From assembly GCA_033977485.1 (NCBI GenBank), contig CM066998.1, forward strand, positions 31,187,501-31,251,500: a stretch of DNA of 64,000 bases, read 5' to 3'. Of this stretch, positions 43,171 to 55,780 are shown piece by piece. Source of the stretch: Hydrangea macrophylla. Its lineage: Eukaryota > Streptophyta > Magnoliopsida > Cornales > Hydrangeaceae. The notes beneath the pieces were generated by a model, which was not told where the DNA came from, did not search any database, and was given only the letters and a program-made list of their open reading frames with translations. The translations under genes were made by a program, and so were the position numbers. Each line of letters opens with the position of its first letter. Positions within the stretch are counted from its first letter, which is position 1.

Positions 43171-44156
43171 CTTCTCTTGACAAAATTCTCAAGTGCCTTT
43201 CCAAGTATCCTTGCAGAGCTAAGAGTAGGACCTCCTAGTCTCTTTATTGTTGGCTCAGACCAGTTGTTAATTCCCATGACCAAACTCTTTGATCAACAAA
43301 TCAACCAACTGATCAGTTAATGTTTACTCCACTATAAAATGGTAATTGAACTCCAATACAAAACATGTCCAAAGCGATGACTAGTGTCCTAATGCTCCCA
43401 TCAGCATTCGTAATCATGTTCATGTAGTCGGATAACTGTTACCGTCAACCTGAATCATGATTACTTCTTGTATTCCTTGAGTTCCAATCACCACTCATGA
43501 TTACCAAACATGTTGATAACTACGTATCAACAAGAATGCAGTCCTCAATAATCAACTTGATAATATTCTCAAGGGAATACTTACTCTTAATCAAATGGTA
43601 GATTCTATCTTGACAATATATGTTCAAAACCCTATGAATATTACATACTTAAGATGCCCAGGTGTTGATCTTTAAGACCTCACTGATTGGTAAATCAAAG
43701 CAAGCCATATCCACAGTCTGTGTTCATAATCGTCTCAAGATTGAGAACACATACCTTATACAATATATGAGTTCCTATCGACTATTGACAGTCTTAAGTG
43801 TCAATAAGAAAACTCAGGTCCGTCAATGCACTATAAGCACTAGCATATTAACTAAGAGTTATACTCTAGTGATTGAGATTCATCACTCCATCCAATGGTA
43901 TTTAATCATGATACAGTCTAAACCTGATGAGATATCCAGTCTCATCATCTATAGTGACAATTTCCAAGTATCAAAGATCAGTAATTCGTATTTCACTTGT
44001 ATGTATCTCATACATACATGAATTACTTACAATGATACTTAAGGATAAACAATTATCTCATAAAAGACATACATAATAAAATGTAAAGCTGATATCGATT
44101 ATTAAAATGCCAATGTCTCATACATAAAGTAGTGGTTTGAGGGCACAATCCCAACA

Positions 44157-44169
44157 AACTCCCACTTGC
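44157..44169 (-). promoter_or_regulatory. polypurine tract of copia element
   Basis: Minus strand GCAAGTGGGAGTT directly before the LTR start TGTTGGG. Confidence 0.85.
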
Positions 44170-44171
44170 AC

Positions 44172-44708
44172 TCATAACCATTCAGGACTACATCTGAGAC
44201 CTAGACTATCTAGATGATGATCGAAGACCTTCTGAGGCAAGGCCTTTGTAAACAGATCAGCAAGATTGTCAACAGTGGCAATCTTGGTGACAGTCACATC
44301 TCCACGTTGAACAATATCTTGAATTAGATGATATTTTTGATCTATATGCTTTACCTTTTTGTGGTTCCTTGATTCCTTGGGCTGAGCCGTTGCCCCACTA
44401 TTATCACAGTATAGTGTAATAGGTGACAGTGACACTGGTACTACCTTGAGCTCCATGAGGAACTTCTTAAGCCAAACAGCTTCCTTTGTGGCTTCACAAG
44501 CAGCCACATACTCAGCTTCTGTAGTTGAGTCTGCAATGCATTTCTGCTTAATACTCTTCCAACTAATAGCACCACCTCCCAAGGTAAAGAGATGTTCGGA
44601 TGTCGACTTTCTCGAATCTTTATTTGACACAAAGTCCGAGTCAGTGTATCCCACTGGAATTAACTCACTACCACCATATATAAGCATGTAATCTTTAGTT
44701 CTTCTCAA
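44172..44708 (-). pseudogene. copia RNaseH, open but without upstream continuity
   Basis: A 178-codon frame with GYTDSDFVSNKDSRKSTS, GGAISWKSIKQKCIADST, EAEYVAACEATKEAVWLKKF, LYCDNSGATA, KHIDQKYHLIQDIV and LADLFTKALP, the full set of Ty1/copia RNaseH landmarks. It degrades the RNA strand during reverse transcription. The frame itself is well kept, but the RT upstream is broken, so this is part of a dead polyprotein. Confidence 0.88.
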
Positions 44709-46083
44709 GTACTTAAGAATGTGCTTAATGGTTGTTCAGTGCTTTGGACATGGATTTGACTAATACTTGCCAACCATTCCAATGACAGATATCAAGTCTA
44801 GTGCATAACATCGTATACATGAGACTTCCCACTGCTGAAGCATAGGGAACTCCTGCTATGCCATTCATCTCCTCCAGTGTCTTAGGACACTAGTTCTTGG
44901 AGAACACTAAATAATGCCTGAAAAGTAATAGACCTTTCTTCGAATAGCCATGGAAACCTAGTTAGCACCTTATCGATATAACCAGCTTGAGATAATCCCA
45001 TTATCTTTTGCCTACGATCCTGAAAGAGCTTTATCCCAATGATGTAGCTCGCCTCTCCTAGAACCTCCATATTGAAAGTACTGGCTAGTCAAACTTTGAC
45101 CGTTGGCAATGCCGCTACATCATTCCAATGAGCAGAATGTCATCAATGTAAAGAATAAGAAAATCTACCACTTTCCTTTCACACTTCTTGTATACACAAG
45201 GCTCATCCAGATTCTGTATGAAACCAAACGATTTGACCACTTGGTAAAAATGAATGTTCTAACTCCTGGATGCCTGCTTGAGCCCATAAATGGACCTTTG
45301 CAACTTGTGCACCAAGTTACCTTTCCCACCAGCTATGAACTCTTCTACTTATTGCATATAGATGTCCTCCTCAAGATTTCTATTCAAGAATGCAATCTTG
45401 ACGTCCATCTGCCAGATCTCATAATCTAGACATGTGGCAATGGATAAGAATATTCTGATGGACTTGAGCATGGCTACCGATAAGAAGGTTCCTCATAGCC
45501 AATGCCATCATTTTGAGTATAACCTTTCGCTACAAGCCTTGCCTTAAAGGTCTTAACCTTTCCATCAGATCATCTTTTCCTCTTATAGACCCACTTATAG
45601 CCAATGGGTATAATATTGGCTGGAAGTTCTACAAGATCCCAAACCTAATTGGAATCCATAGATTCCAATTCAGCCTTCATAGCTTTAACCCAATGAACTG
45701 AATCAACATCAGCCATTTCCTCTTAATACGTGGCAGGATCAGATTCAGATTCAGATTCTATGGAGACAGCTTCAAAAACTTCTCCTAAGAACATATATCT
45801 ATTAGGCTGGATGATAATCCTCCCACTACAACGAGGTACCGGTGCAGAAATGGGTGAAAAAGTGGTATTTTATTGTCTTACATTACTTTGAACTATTGGA
45901 GGAATAGAGAGCCCTCCATCTATTTCTCTCAAATCTATTATTCACTTAGGTTTATGGTTCTTGATATAACCATCCTCCAAGAAAATAGTATTTGTACTAA
46001 CAAACACTTTCTGTTCTCTTGGATCATAAAAATACCATCCACAAGTACCCTTTGGATACCCTACAAAATAACATACTTCTAAT
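44709..46083 (-). pseudogene. copia reverse transcriptase, multiply broken
   Basis: Fragments in several frames: LYIDDILLIG at about 45130-45150 (YIDD catalytic box), GEASYIIGIKLFQDR and GLSQAGYIDKVL at 44950-45060, and upstream pieces of the fingers and palm to about 45900. Stops and shifts between them rule out function. Confidence 0.8.
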
Positions 46084-46759
46084 CTAGAATCCAACTTGCT
46101 CATCTTTCCTTTTAGCACATGTCAGCACATGTACCGGACACCCCCATATTCGGAGATGTTGCAAAGAAGGCTTGTGCCCAATCCACATCTCCCGTGGTGT
46201 CTTGAGAACAGATTTTCTTGGTACTAGATTTAGTATGTATGTAGCGCTTTCCAAAGCATAACCCCAAAGGAAGAATGGCAACTCGAAATAACTCATCATT
46301 AACCTAGTCATATCTAAAAGAAACCGGTTCCTTCTCTCTGCTACACCATTCTGTTGAGGTGATCAATAGACTCATTAGAGAGGTACTCGCCACCTCGACC
46401 AGAACGAATGGCCTTGATATGTGTTCCTAATTACTCCACTACTTTAGCCCTAAACTCTTTAAACTTTTCGAAGGCTTCAGACTTGTGCTGTATTAGGTAA
46501 ATATATCCATACCTAGAGTGGTCATTAGTAAATGTAATGAAATACTCATAACCACCCCCATGCTATAATATCTATTGGTCCACATACATCAGTATGAACT
46601 AATTCCAACAATGCATTGGTCCTATTGCCCTTTGCTGGAAAGGGCCTTTTGGTCATCTTACCCTCTGAACAAGACTCGTAGACTTCCATTTGTTTGAGAA
46701 TCAAATTGCCTAAGACCCCTTCTTTGAATAGTCTGCCAATCCTATTTAGATTGATATGG
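46084..46759 (-). pseudogene. copia integrase remnant
   Basis: GHINLNRIGRLFKEGVL (pre-integrase zinc region) starts beside the solo LTR; further along come GGEYLS, ELPFFLWGYALESATYILN and RIWGCPVHV, all typical of Ty1/copia integrase. The N-terminal part is separated by the 1.4 kb insertion and continues at 48153. Confidence 0.78.
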
Positions 46760-46764
46760 CCAGG

Positions 46765-48147
46765 TGATTCATCACAAGTTTTGTGTTATCATCAATGTGA
46801 TAAGGCACTCTTTAGTTTGTTTATTTCCCCAATTCAGAGATCTTAAGCATGACATTATCGCTTGTTGTCTTTTCTTTTTGCTTTGTTTTCTTTGTCTTTC
46901 TTTTGCTTTTTGTAGGTTTGCTTTGAGGGAGAAGTGATGAGAAGTTTTATTATGAAGAAAAGAAAGAAGAAATAGTCACTGACAAAACCGAATCGATCCG
47001 GCCTCCTAGCGGATCGATCCGCTCTTGTTAAAAAAAAATTGATACGCACACTATCAAATCTGGATCGATCCGGGTCCTAACCGGATCGATCCGATTCGGC
47101 GAATTCAGAACTCTCAGCTTATTACAAGTTTGCCATTCCAAAAGAGAGGACCTCAATACTTGTAATTGGCAGTGACTTGACAACCCCCCTTCACTTCAGC
47201 AACTATGGGAACTTGAATTTGGGCTCTTGGAGGTGTGAAGGACCAGGCTATAAGAGGAAGGTTATAAGCATTAGTAAAGGAGGCTGGTTTTTTGGGGGCT
47301 AAAGGAGTTTTCTTCTCCTTCTCCCTTGTTCTCTTAGTTTCAAACTAAAACTCTTTGTAGGAATTTAATTATTCCATTAGTGTAAGTTAAAATTAGTTTG
47401 AGTTTTATGTTGGAGTTATCAATTCTATCTTGCTTTAAGTTTGTTATCTTAATAACCATGTGTGGCTAAATCTCCAAGGTTGGGAAGCCATATCTCAATC
47501 CTTAAACTATTGTTCTTCAAGAAAAGTTTTGTGTTTGAAATTATGCTTACAATTCTTGAACTTAGATTGGATTCTAGGAGAAACTTCATTGTTAATGTCA
47601 AGCATCAGGAATGAAAGGATTCTTAAGGAATTACATCTAAGTTCCTAAATCTCAATGAGACTAGGATCTAGCATGTGAGTTGACTGCTATATGTTTGATC
47701 TTTTGCCTCAATGAGATCTCTTTTCAAGGAATCATTCAAATACATTTCGGTTGGTCTGGTAAAAGTTCAAGGTAGAGGTAGCTTCCCAATCTCTCTTTCT
47801 AAATCTTTTAAGTTCATTCCAAATCCTGATTTACTCTCCTTTCTTTAAAGGGTTTATAGTTGTTAACACTAGTTTTCTTTTCATTACATTTCGGAAGCTA
47901 GTCTCCTTCTTTTAGTCATAGTAGTAATAGTTGGTTTGTAGAGCTCCACAAGCAAATGTAACAAGACTTCGGTCTACTTTCTTTCTCTTATCTTCTTTAT
48001 TTGTTTTAACACTTGTGTGTATTAAATCCTAAAAACCTCCAACTCTGTTGCTTTACATTTTAGTCCCTGTGGAAATCGATCCCGTACTTCTGGGTACTAC
48101 TTGTCGCGATTAGTTTGCTCTTGAACTACAAAATCTTTATACGACCA
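46765..48147 (+). mobile_element. Athila-type solo LTR, 1.4 kb, TSD CCAGG
   Basis: It starts TGATTCATCACAAG and ends TTTATACGACCA, with CCAGG on both sides (46760-46764 and 48148-48152). Removing it restores the copia LWHMR-x-GHIN motif. The tail CCCTGTGGAAATCGATCCCG at 48065-48084 is of the Athila type. It carries CGGATCGATCCG palindromes and the TATA-like GGCTATAAGAGG. The small open frames inside it are not supported as genes. Confidence 0.92.
46988..47097 (+). promoter_or_regulatory. CGGATCGATCCG palindrome array in the Athila solo LTR
   Basis: Two perfect 12-bp palindromes (47010-47021 and 47082-47093) and two partial ones (near 46989 and 47061) lie about 155 bp upstream of CTATAAGA at 47248-47255. 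Confidence 0.8.
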
Positions 48148-48152
48148 CCAGG

Positions 48153-49519
48153 CCTCATATGCCAAAGCCTTGTTGGATTAGCGGAAGGTTCCTTTCTTTT
48201 AGATGGTACAGTTACCACTGAGTTATTAAGTTCTATGTTAGAGTCTTTAGAAATGTTTGGAGTAATCATATACAAGCCATTTGATTTTACAACAGAACAC
48301 ACAAAAGAACCATTCTTTTGATCACAACTTCAGTTCTGAAATGAAAAGAATAACCTTTATTCAATAAATTAGAAATTGAAATTAAATTACGTCACATTGA
48401 AGGAACATAAAGTACATCTGATAAAATCAAAACTTTATTGTCTAAAAATTCTAAAGCTGCCACTCATATTATAACTGCAGAAACAGTTGCGCTAGAACCT
48501 ATAATAAGCACAATCTCTCCATCACTGCATTTCCTGGTTGATCTGAACTCTTGCAATGAATTACAGATATGGTTAGTCGCACCAGAATCAATGCACCAAG
48601 TGTTTGAAGTATCCATTTTAAAACTTACTTCAATCATATGTGATTTAATCATACCTTGAACTCTTATAGCTAAGAATTCTAGACAGTTCCTCTTCCAGTG
48701 GCCCTTCTCACTGCATTGGAAACACTTTCCTTTACCTTGGCCACCCACCTTCCCTTTGCCCTTACCTTTTCCCTTAGATTTTGCAATCTTCGGGATTGGT
48801 CCGACACTTGGACCACCAGTGCCAGCCTTCTTTTTCCCTTTCTTACCTTTCGGTGCAGATCGGGACAAGGAAGAGCTTTTCTCAATGTTCAAAACGTTGC
48901 CCCCACGCTTGATCACCCCTTCCGCTACCAGTAAAGAACTCATTAATTCGCTCATTGATAAATTCATTTGATTTATATTATAGTTAATTTTAAATTAAGT
49001 GAATGAAGACGACAACGAATTGAGGATCATGTTAACTTGGGACTGTGCATCGATGTTGGCACCTAGGGTCTCCAGTTCGTTCAAATAACCAATCAATTTT
49101 AAAAGATATTGTTCGATTGGAGTCCTTTCCAACATCTTGGCACTCATTATCTTCTGCATGGCAACCTGTCTAGTAGATCTGCCATGCTCCCTAAACATTT
49201 CTTTAAGGGATTTGATCATTACACTAGTGGAATCATTCGGCTAGTATTGGTGTTGTAACACATTAGCTATAGATCCCAATATATAGCAATGAGCCATCCC
49301 ATTCGACTTCTTCCATTTATCGAACTCATGTCTAGCAGCAGTCAAAGCATTTACAGTGGGTTCTTCAGGGCATGGGGTGGTGAGGACATATATGTGATCC
49401 TCCGTAGTTAAAACGATGTCAAGGTTACGTTTCCATTCAGTGAAGTTATTTCCAGTTAACTTGTTCTGAGTGAGTATAGTGGCAAGTGGACTAAAAGCAG
49501 ATCCAAACATTATGATCAC
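48153..49519 (-). pseudogene. gag: copia gag, protease and pre-integrase region
   Basis: The ATG at 49519 starts a Gag with LTGNNFTEWKRNLDIVLT. A stop at 49241-49243 interrupts it, then the UBN2-like region (MFREHGRSTRQVAMQKIMSA, LIGYLNELETLG) follows. A Lys/Gly-rich basic stretch leads to the zinc knuckle CFQCSEKGHWKRNC (48683-48724). Next comes WCIDSGATNHIC, the protease active site (DSG), and broken frames to LWHMR at 48153-48165. These parts package RNA and mature the particle. At least two stops and a shift make it non-functional. Confidence 0.88.
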
Positions 49520-51149
49520 TGAAAAATTAAACAGATAAAATAAATATGGAGATCAGCGTATGACAGTTCAGATTAAAAGAATCCTTAAAACTCTTATTTT
49601 AAAACAAAGTCTCCGGAATATCAAGACGAAAGAGTAAAGCCTCATGTGGCAGTCAATACTCGATCTTTTGATTAATCATGACTTGTTTGCTATACAACTC
49701 TTGCAAAATAAGTTATGACTCCCGAACCTATTTGATCTCTAAGTTTCTAAATAATGCCCCGTATGGGATCCCTTATCCATAGCTTAGCTAGTGTGCACCA
49801 TTAACTAGGATCCAATCATAACCGCCTCAAGTAGTGCCTCCGTATGGTGGTCACTCTCTAACACATTTAATTGATCCTATCCGTAGGAAATTCACATCTA
49901 GTAACCAATGAGTAGTGTACCCTCCATATGGAATGATCACCCTTGGCGAGGTGACACAGAATGCAGGACTCATCTTACGATGAACCGTTAATGGAAGATC
50001 GTGGGTGTTATTAATAAGACCCTTTCCAACTAGATTTAATAGTAAAGGATTTTTCTTTTGGAAAAATTGTTTCTTCACATTACCGATAAACATCCAATGT
50101 TTACTAATGCATTGAAAACGATTTTTGATTCCTATTTCAGAAAACTTGTTTTACATGCATGCAAGTAGTAACAATGTATAAAATGCCAATCATAAACCAA
50201 GCAGATAAAACAAAAAACTAAAATGAAATAAAAATATCCAAACGATACCTCTATCTCCAATGGCTCTATCTCCATAGAACCTTCTTCTTGGTTTGATTGC
50301 CTCCGGCTCCCTCTTCATGGACAGTGGCTTTTCGCTCCATCTCTATGGGCTTCCTAATTCTATTACATTAGACTTATGCTTCTTTCGAAGTTTATAATTT
50401 ATCTAGAAATAGAAAAACAATAAAGTAAAAGGCTAGAAAAACCAGTGCACTTTCTTTTTTGTAGGATTGAAGTCATATCGCCCTTTACACATGCCTTAAA
50501 ACCAAACCAAAATAAAGTACACACCAATCTCAAACATTTAAAAACAAAAAAAAAATAAAACCAGAAGTTGATGCCATGGGAGATAGCGGACTAGTCTTGC
50601 TGCAAAAGGGTTAGTTGGGCATACAACCATGCATATATATATATATAACCATTGGAACTACTAATTTATTTGCATACACCATAAGCACTTTATGGAAGTA
50701 ATTAGAATTAAAACATCTCTGGTTCTCTGTCACACTTTGATCGATCGAAGAAGACTCGATCGCTCATATAAAAATTGAAGTATATAACTTTAAAACTTTA
50801 AAAACTATGAAAAGAACATCTGGACAGAGAATCAGTTTCAATCGATTGAACTGACATCAATCAATTAAACAGAACAATGTTCGATCGATCGAACTAAGTT
50901 TGATCGCTTGAAACCCGCATTGATTCAATCGATCAAAACTCGTTCAATCGATCGAACACAGACAATTTCAATCGATCGAAACAAACTCGATCAATCAAAA
51001 CTGCCATGCATCCAATGCTATCACAGATTTGTTTTCTATTGCAAAGCTGCTATAGAAATATATATGCGAAAATACAACTTCAAAACAGTACTAAAAACTA
51101 ACATGCAAATCAAACTAGTGTTCTAAAACACATCTGTAGATCCAAATAA
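49520..51149 (-). other. copia 5' leader
   Basis: 1.6 kb between gag and the PBS, with no supported gene. It includes a palindrome array at 50740-51000, an (AT)n run near 50634-50646 and AT-rich sequence. The length is large for a copia leader. Confidence 0.75.
50740..51000 (-). repeat. TTCGATCGATCGAA-type array in the copia leader
   Basis: About nine units in varied states, with perfect or near-perfect copies at 50880-50893 and 50943-50956 and weaker ones such as TTCAATCGATTGAA and TTTGATCGCTTGAA. The array would be part of the element RNA. Confidence 0.8.
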
Positions 51150-51166
51150 GCGTGGCTCTAATACCA
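51150..51166 (-). other. primer-binding site of copia element (initiator tRNA-Met)
   Basis: Minus strand TGGTATTAGAGCCACGC starts two bases from the LTR. It matches the TGGTATCAGAGC complement of initiator tRNA-Met with one change. Confidence 0.88.
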
Positions 51167-51168
51167 AT

Positions 51169-52630
51169 TGAAGGGAAAATAGGTTTAACATTATTTACTT
51201 AAACGCGCAGCGGAAAAACAAAGTTCGAAACTTTATTGGTAGCCTAGATTTACTACTTATTAACTCTATAGACACGTATAAGAGTGGACAAGAGTTATAC
51301 CTTTATGTCTTGAACCCAATTCTGAATTCTTCAACTTCTAACAGTGTCCTCTAGGTTGTCTTTACTCTTATGACTCCTATGGAAGCTTGCCAGGAAGGCT
51401 AGGGTTGGTGGGATAGAGAGGATAGAAAAGGCTTGAATAACCTTAACTAGTTTCTGCAACTCAGGTATAGAAAAATGACGATTAATAAATTTTGTATGTA
51501 GCTGCCCAATTTATAGATTTCCAAACCGACTTCAAAGGCTTCGATCGATCGAAGTGGCTTCGATCGATCGAACCTTCGATCGATTGAAGAACCTTCAATC
51601 GATCGAAACACTTTCGATCGATCGAACTTTTCTTGACAAGATCCTCAAGTGCCTTTCCAAGCATCCTTACAGAGCTAAGAGTGGGACCTCCTATGCTCTT
51701 TATTGTTGGCTCAGACTAGTTGTTAATTTCCATGACCAAACTCTTTGATCAGCAAATCCACTAACTGATCAGTTAACGTTTACTCCACTATAAAATGCTA
51801 ACTGAACTCCAATGCAAAAGAACATATCTGAAGCGATAACTAGACTTGTATGGTATGCTAATGGTCCTCTACCATCAGCATTTGTAATCATGTTCTGGTA
51901 GTCGGATAACTATTATTGTCAACCTAAATCATGATTACTTCTTGTATTCCTTGAGTTCCATTCACCACCCATGATTACCAAACATGTTGATAACTACTTA
52001 TTAACAAGACTGCAGTTCTTAGTAATCAACTTGGTGACATTCTCAAGGGAATGCTTACTGTTAATCAGAGAGTAGATTCTATCTTGATAATATATGTTCA
52101 CAACCCTATGAATATGACATACCCAAGATGTCTAGGTGTTGATCTTTAAGACCTCACTGATTGGTAAATCAAAACAGCCATATCCACAGTTTGTGTTCAT
52201 AATTGTCTCAAGATTGAGAACACATACCTTATACAAGTTATGAGTTCCTATTGACTGTTGACAGTCTTAAGTGTCAGTAAGAAAATTCAGGTCCATCAAT
52301 GCTCTATAAGCACTAGCATATTAGCTAAGAGTTATACTCTAGTGATTGAGATTCATCACTTCATCCAATGGTAGTTAATCATGCTATAGTGTAAACCTAA
52401 TGAGATATCTAGTCTCATCATCCACTGTGATACTTTTTAAGTATCAAAGATTAGTAAATCGTATCTCACTTGTATATATCTCATCCACACACGAATTACT
52501 TACAATAATACTTAAGGATAAAAAATCATCTCATAAAAGACATACATAATAAAATGTAAAGTTGATATCCATATATTAAAAAGCCAATGTCTCATACATA
52601 AAGTAATGGTTTGAGGGCACAATCCCAACA
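51169..52630 (-). repeat. copia 5' LTR
   Basis: 1,462 bp, beside the PBS. The palindrome array at 51540-51626 has five units starting at 51540, 51559, 51575, 51594 and 51613, three of them perfect 14-bp palindromes. The TATA site is at 51507-51518. It is flanked on the right by GTCGA. Confidence 0.92.
51540..51626 (-). promoter_or_regulatory. regular TTCGATCGATCGAA array in copia 5' LTR
   Basis: Five 14-bp units with start-to-start distances of 19, 16, 19 and 19. Most units are separated by 5-bp spacers. The array ends about 22 bp before the TATA box in the direction of transcription. Confidence 0.9.
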
Positions 52631-52635
52631 GTCGA

Positions 52636-53346
52636 GTTTTAAGAGATTGAACCTATGGTTCAAAACGGATTCATCAAGTCAGATTGGACCAACAGTCCAA
52701 ACTGATCAATCAGTTGATGTCAGTTGTTCTTCCAAGTATGAATGATGTCATTGAGTGCTTCCTAACATACGAGTCCAGATGAGATTGAGATTAACTTAAT
52801 GGTAATGTTTTTTTAAAGTATAAAAAGGAAATGCTTTACTTCTAAAACAGATTAACAAGTGTTTTCTGAGCCTATTCAGTGTAGTAGGTTTACTCACTCA
52901 GCTTGTAGTAAAGTTGAGGACTTTCATGTCCTGGACAATCAAATGTCCAGATCTTGTAGAGGTCGAATACCCGGAAAAGGAGTATGCCAAAGAAGGCTAT
53001 GGCTTTGCGAGCTAGGGAGCTGAGGTTGAAGGCTTTTATTTATTAACTTTTGTTAGTATTTGGAGGTACTAGATGCTGACCATGTTTGTATTTGATGTAG
53101 GGCTTATGCCCAAGAAATGTTCTTTTCTTTCCTTTTTGTGGGTTGTACTAAGTGGATTTTAAGACTCTGATGTTTAATATATAATTATGGCTAGACCACT
53201 ATGTTTATTACTACTGCTTGTTATTTATGATATCGGTTCTTTATTATTATAGACAATCATAAGATATTCAACTTGCCATATACCTACAGACCCAAAAGAG
53301 AAAATGTTTAAAAAATTTCCTATTTTGGCTACTCCGGTGCGTGACA
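52636..53346 (+). repeat. element C 5' LTR, second part
   Basis: It resumes as TTTTAAGAGATTGAACC, homologous to 63617 on, and ends GGTGCGTGACA beside the PBS. Only the first 120 bp have a counterpart in the truncated 3' LTR. Confidence 0.85.
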
Positions 53347-53354
53347 TAGATTTT

Positions 53355-53372
53355 TGGTATCAAAGCACTAGG
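53355..53372 (+). other. primer-binding site of element C (initiator tRNA-Met)
   Basis: TGGTATCAAAGCACTAGG lies 8 bp from the LTR end and matches the initiator tRNA-Met complement TGGTATCAGAGC with one change, as is usual in plant chromoviruses. Confidence 0.85.
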
Positions 53373-53460
53373 TTTAGTCATGCTCGTTGATTGTCCTACA
53401 CATATGAGCCTTAAGATACATTGCGACGAGTACTGACTTAAGTTAGTTTCTTTTCATATC

Positions 53461-55780
53461 ATGGAGCCGATGCATATAGAGGACGAGCTGGGAGGATACA
53501 TCATTTATGCTGATAGAGTTGAGGCAGCTAATCTCGTGTTTTATAGACAGTGTATCCAGATGCACGTAGATGGACTATTGCACCCAGACAGGATTCTTTA
53601 GGGGCTAAGTATCATGACCGTATTATAGAGCTTATTTATATGGAAATGGGTTGGATGATATTCAACGATGAGGACTGTTACACCGTTAAGCTATAGGCTA
53701 TCTTAGTAGATCCTATGCAGACACCACCAGCACTATAGCCTCCAGTTCCAGTTGAAATGCCAGAGCCTCAGATCCAGCCAGATGTGCATGTTTCCCTGCA
53801 CGAGGAGTCTATTAAGGAGGGTGCTCAAGAGGATGCAGATTTTGAGAATGATGATGACGAGGATCCCGAGAAGCCAGAGATGGGGTTTAAAGAGGGCGAC
53901 GATTATGGAGGTCGAGGGGGATGGAGATGATGATAGAGATGAGCATGGAGATGGAGTAGAGATGAGCATGAGGATGATCCTAATGATGAGCCCGAGGAAG
54001 AGGACAAACATGAGGATGATCATGATGATGATCAATAGGGGGAACCAAAAGCGGACCTCGATGAGGACGAGGTTGATGGTGAGGATGGAGGGATTGATCC
54101 CATAGATGATGATGGTGATGGTGAGGAGTTCGAGGTAGTTCTGGTACCTTAGGGTTTTGCTGCAGGACCTGTTCCATCGCAACATGTTGTTGATGTAGGA
54201 TGGATATCGACAGACGAGCAGGAGCCAAATATGCAGCCGGAGGACAACCCGATCCCTGAGATGGCTGACGAGTTTGATTTATGGCTAGACTGGGTACCAT
54301 CGGAGGAGGTGGTCGTTCTAGTTGATGATACTTCCACTCGAGTAAGATGATGAGTTCTTTTGGGGATCGGATCCCTAGGATTTGGATCTTTGTTTCTTTT
54401 GATCAGGGCATGTAGCCTCTCTCTTTTATGTACGTGTTGTATATGTTTTTGATGGTAGTGGTATATGTAGATGTGATGTAAATACCTTAACCATACCATA
54501 GTGTAAATATTTTTAACTATGTATATATATGAGTAGTATGCTTTAGTTGTTATCACTTTTGAGTATTTAGTGTCTTGAGTATGCTTATTACCTTGAGTGG
54601 TTGATTACCTTACCTTGCATTCATCGTATTGTGCTTTGACGGCTAGAGAGTGACGATGAAACGGTTGTGTAGGTCTTCCTGGCTGACGGGATGAGAAACG
54701 CAAGGAACCAAAGAAGAAGGGCCCCTGTTCCCAAAAACATGGATCCTACTGGAGCTTTTGAAGCTTTTGTATAACGTATATTGGCAGTGGTCATCGAGGA
54801 AACCGCAACAACAATAAAAACAACTACGGTAACAACCATCAAGTTGTACCATAACCTCTAATCACCGGAGACAAGATACTAGAGCAATTCAAACCTTTCT
54901 GCCCAGATATGTTTGATGGAACCGATGAAGTGTGGCAAGATGAGAAGTGGGTGAGGAACATGGATTGCATATTCGAGAGGATGAGATGCGACCAAGAAGA
55001 GAAGTGGCATCTAGCAACATTCCAGCTCACCTGTGCTACTGATGACTAGTGGGAGGCTGAGAAAGCCACGATAGCAGCTGAAGCATCAGAAAGAATGCCA
55101 TGGACGCCTTTCGGGAAAGGTTTCTAGAGAGGTACTTCCTTGTGCAAGAGAGAGACCAAAGGGAAAGGGACTTCTTGGATTTGGTCCAGGGCAACATGAT
55201 TGTATATGAGTTCACCACACAGTTCGAGAGTCTATCTCATTTTTCCTAGCTCTAAATAGACACTCCACGAAAAGAAGATCAAGAGATGCTACTAAGGGTT
55301 GAACCAACACCTTCGACTCCTGACTAGGGAGTATTTGAACCAGACATTTGAGGCACTAGTCAGGCTAGTCTCTGGACTAGAAATGGATGGGTGCCAAGCA
55401 CCAAAGCAACCAGTTGGCTGACCTCTAATGAAATAAAAGTTCATGCCACGACCCCCAGCTCGTGTTCCAATTATAATGAGGACTTGAAATAGAGAGATGA
55501 AACCACAACCGTCCTTTCCTTGCAACCAGATAGTCGTACCACCTGCTACTACTTGAGGTAAAACCGGAGAGTGTTTCAACTGCAAGATCCCAAGACATCT
55601 TGCTAAGGATTGTCAACGCCCAAAGAAGCATAACCATCCTGATATGATCTGCTACAACTGTGGCAAGCAAGGGCACATCACCAAGAACTATCGATCACCT
55701 CTAAGTCAATACTACAGAGCGACTACTCATGATTGGCTCAATTTAATCATTCTAGAGGAAGCCAACTATAAAGAAGAATT
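53461..55780 (+). pseudogene. gag: element C Gag, with acidic repeat region and two zinc knuckles
   Basis: ATG 53461 opens MEPMHIEDELGGYIIYADRV, stopped by TAG near 53600. From 53740 to 54345 lies a GATGA-rich stretch that encodes long Asp/Glu-rich runs in more than one frame. The conserved Gag core appears at 54890-55240 (FKPFCPDMFDGTDEVWQDE, RMRCDQEEKWHLATFQLTCA, ERYFLVQERDQRERDFLDLV) in shifting frames. Two zinc knuckles follow: CFNCKIPRHLAKDC (55572-55613) and CYNCGKQGHITKNY (55650-55691), the latter with its last Cys changed to Tyr. Stops such as TAG at 55047-55049 make it non-functional. Confidence 0.8.

Larger units (their letters stand above)
42681..44156 (-). repeat. copia 3' LTR
   Basis: 1,476 bp. 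It contains the palindrome array at 43059-43170 and, next to it in transcription order, TCTATAAATAGG at 43026-43037. The opposite LTR is recognisably but clearly diverged, so the insertion is not recent. Confidence 0.92.
42681..52630 (-). mobile_element. Ty1/copia element (Tork/TNT1-like) nested in element C LTR
   Basis: LTRs 42681-44156 and 51169-52630 start TGAAGGGAAAATAGG and end GGCACAATCCCAACA on the + strand (TGTTGGGATTGTGCC on the coding strand). Flanks are GTTGA and GTCGA, a 5-bp duplication with one change, confirmed by the uninterrupted element C 3' LTR near 63610-63625. On the minus strand the order is PBS, leader, gag with zinc knuckle, protease, integrase, RT, RNaseH and polypurine tract, the copia order. 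Genes are broken by stops and shifts and by a solo LTR. Confidence 0.94.

Noticed and set aside
46855..48321. Small open frames in the middle of the copia element
   Set aside because: They fall inside or across the edges of the 46765-48147 solo LTR and do not match copia proteins.
53733..54556. His/Pro-rich and Leu/Ile-rich minus-strand frames
   Set aside because: They are the antisense of the GATGA-rich acidic part of element C gag.
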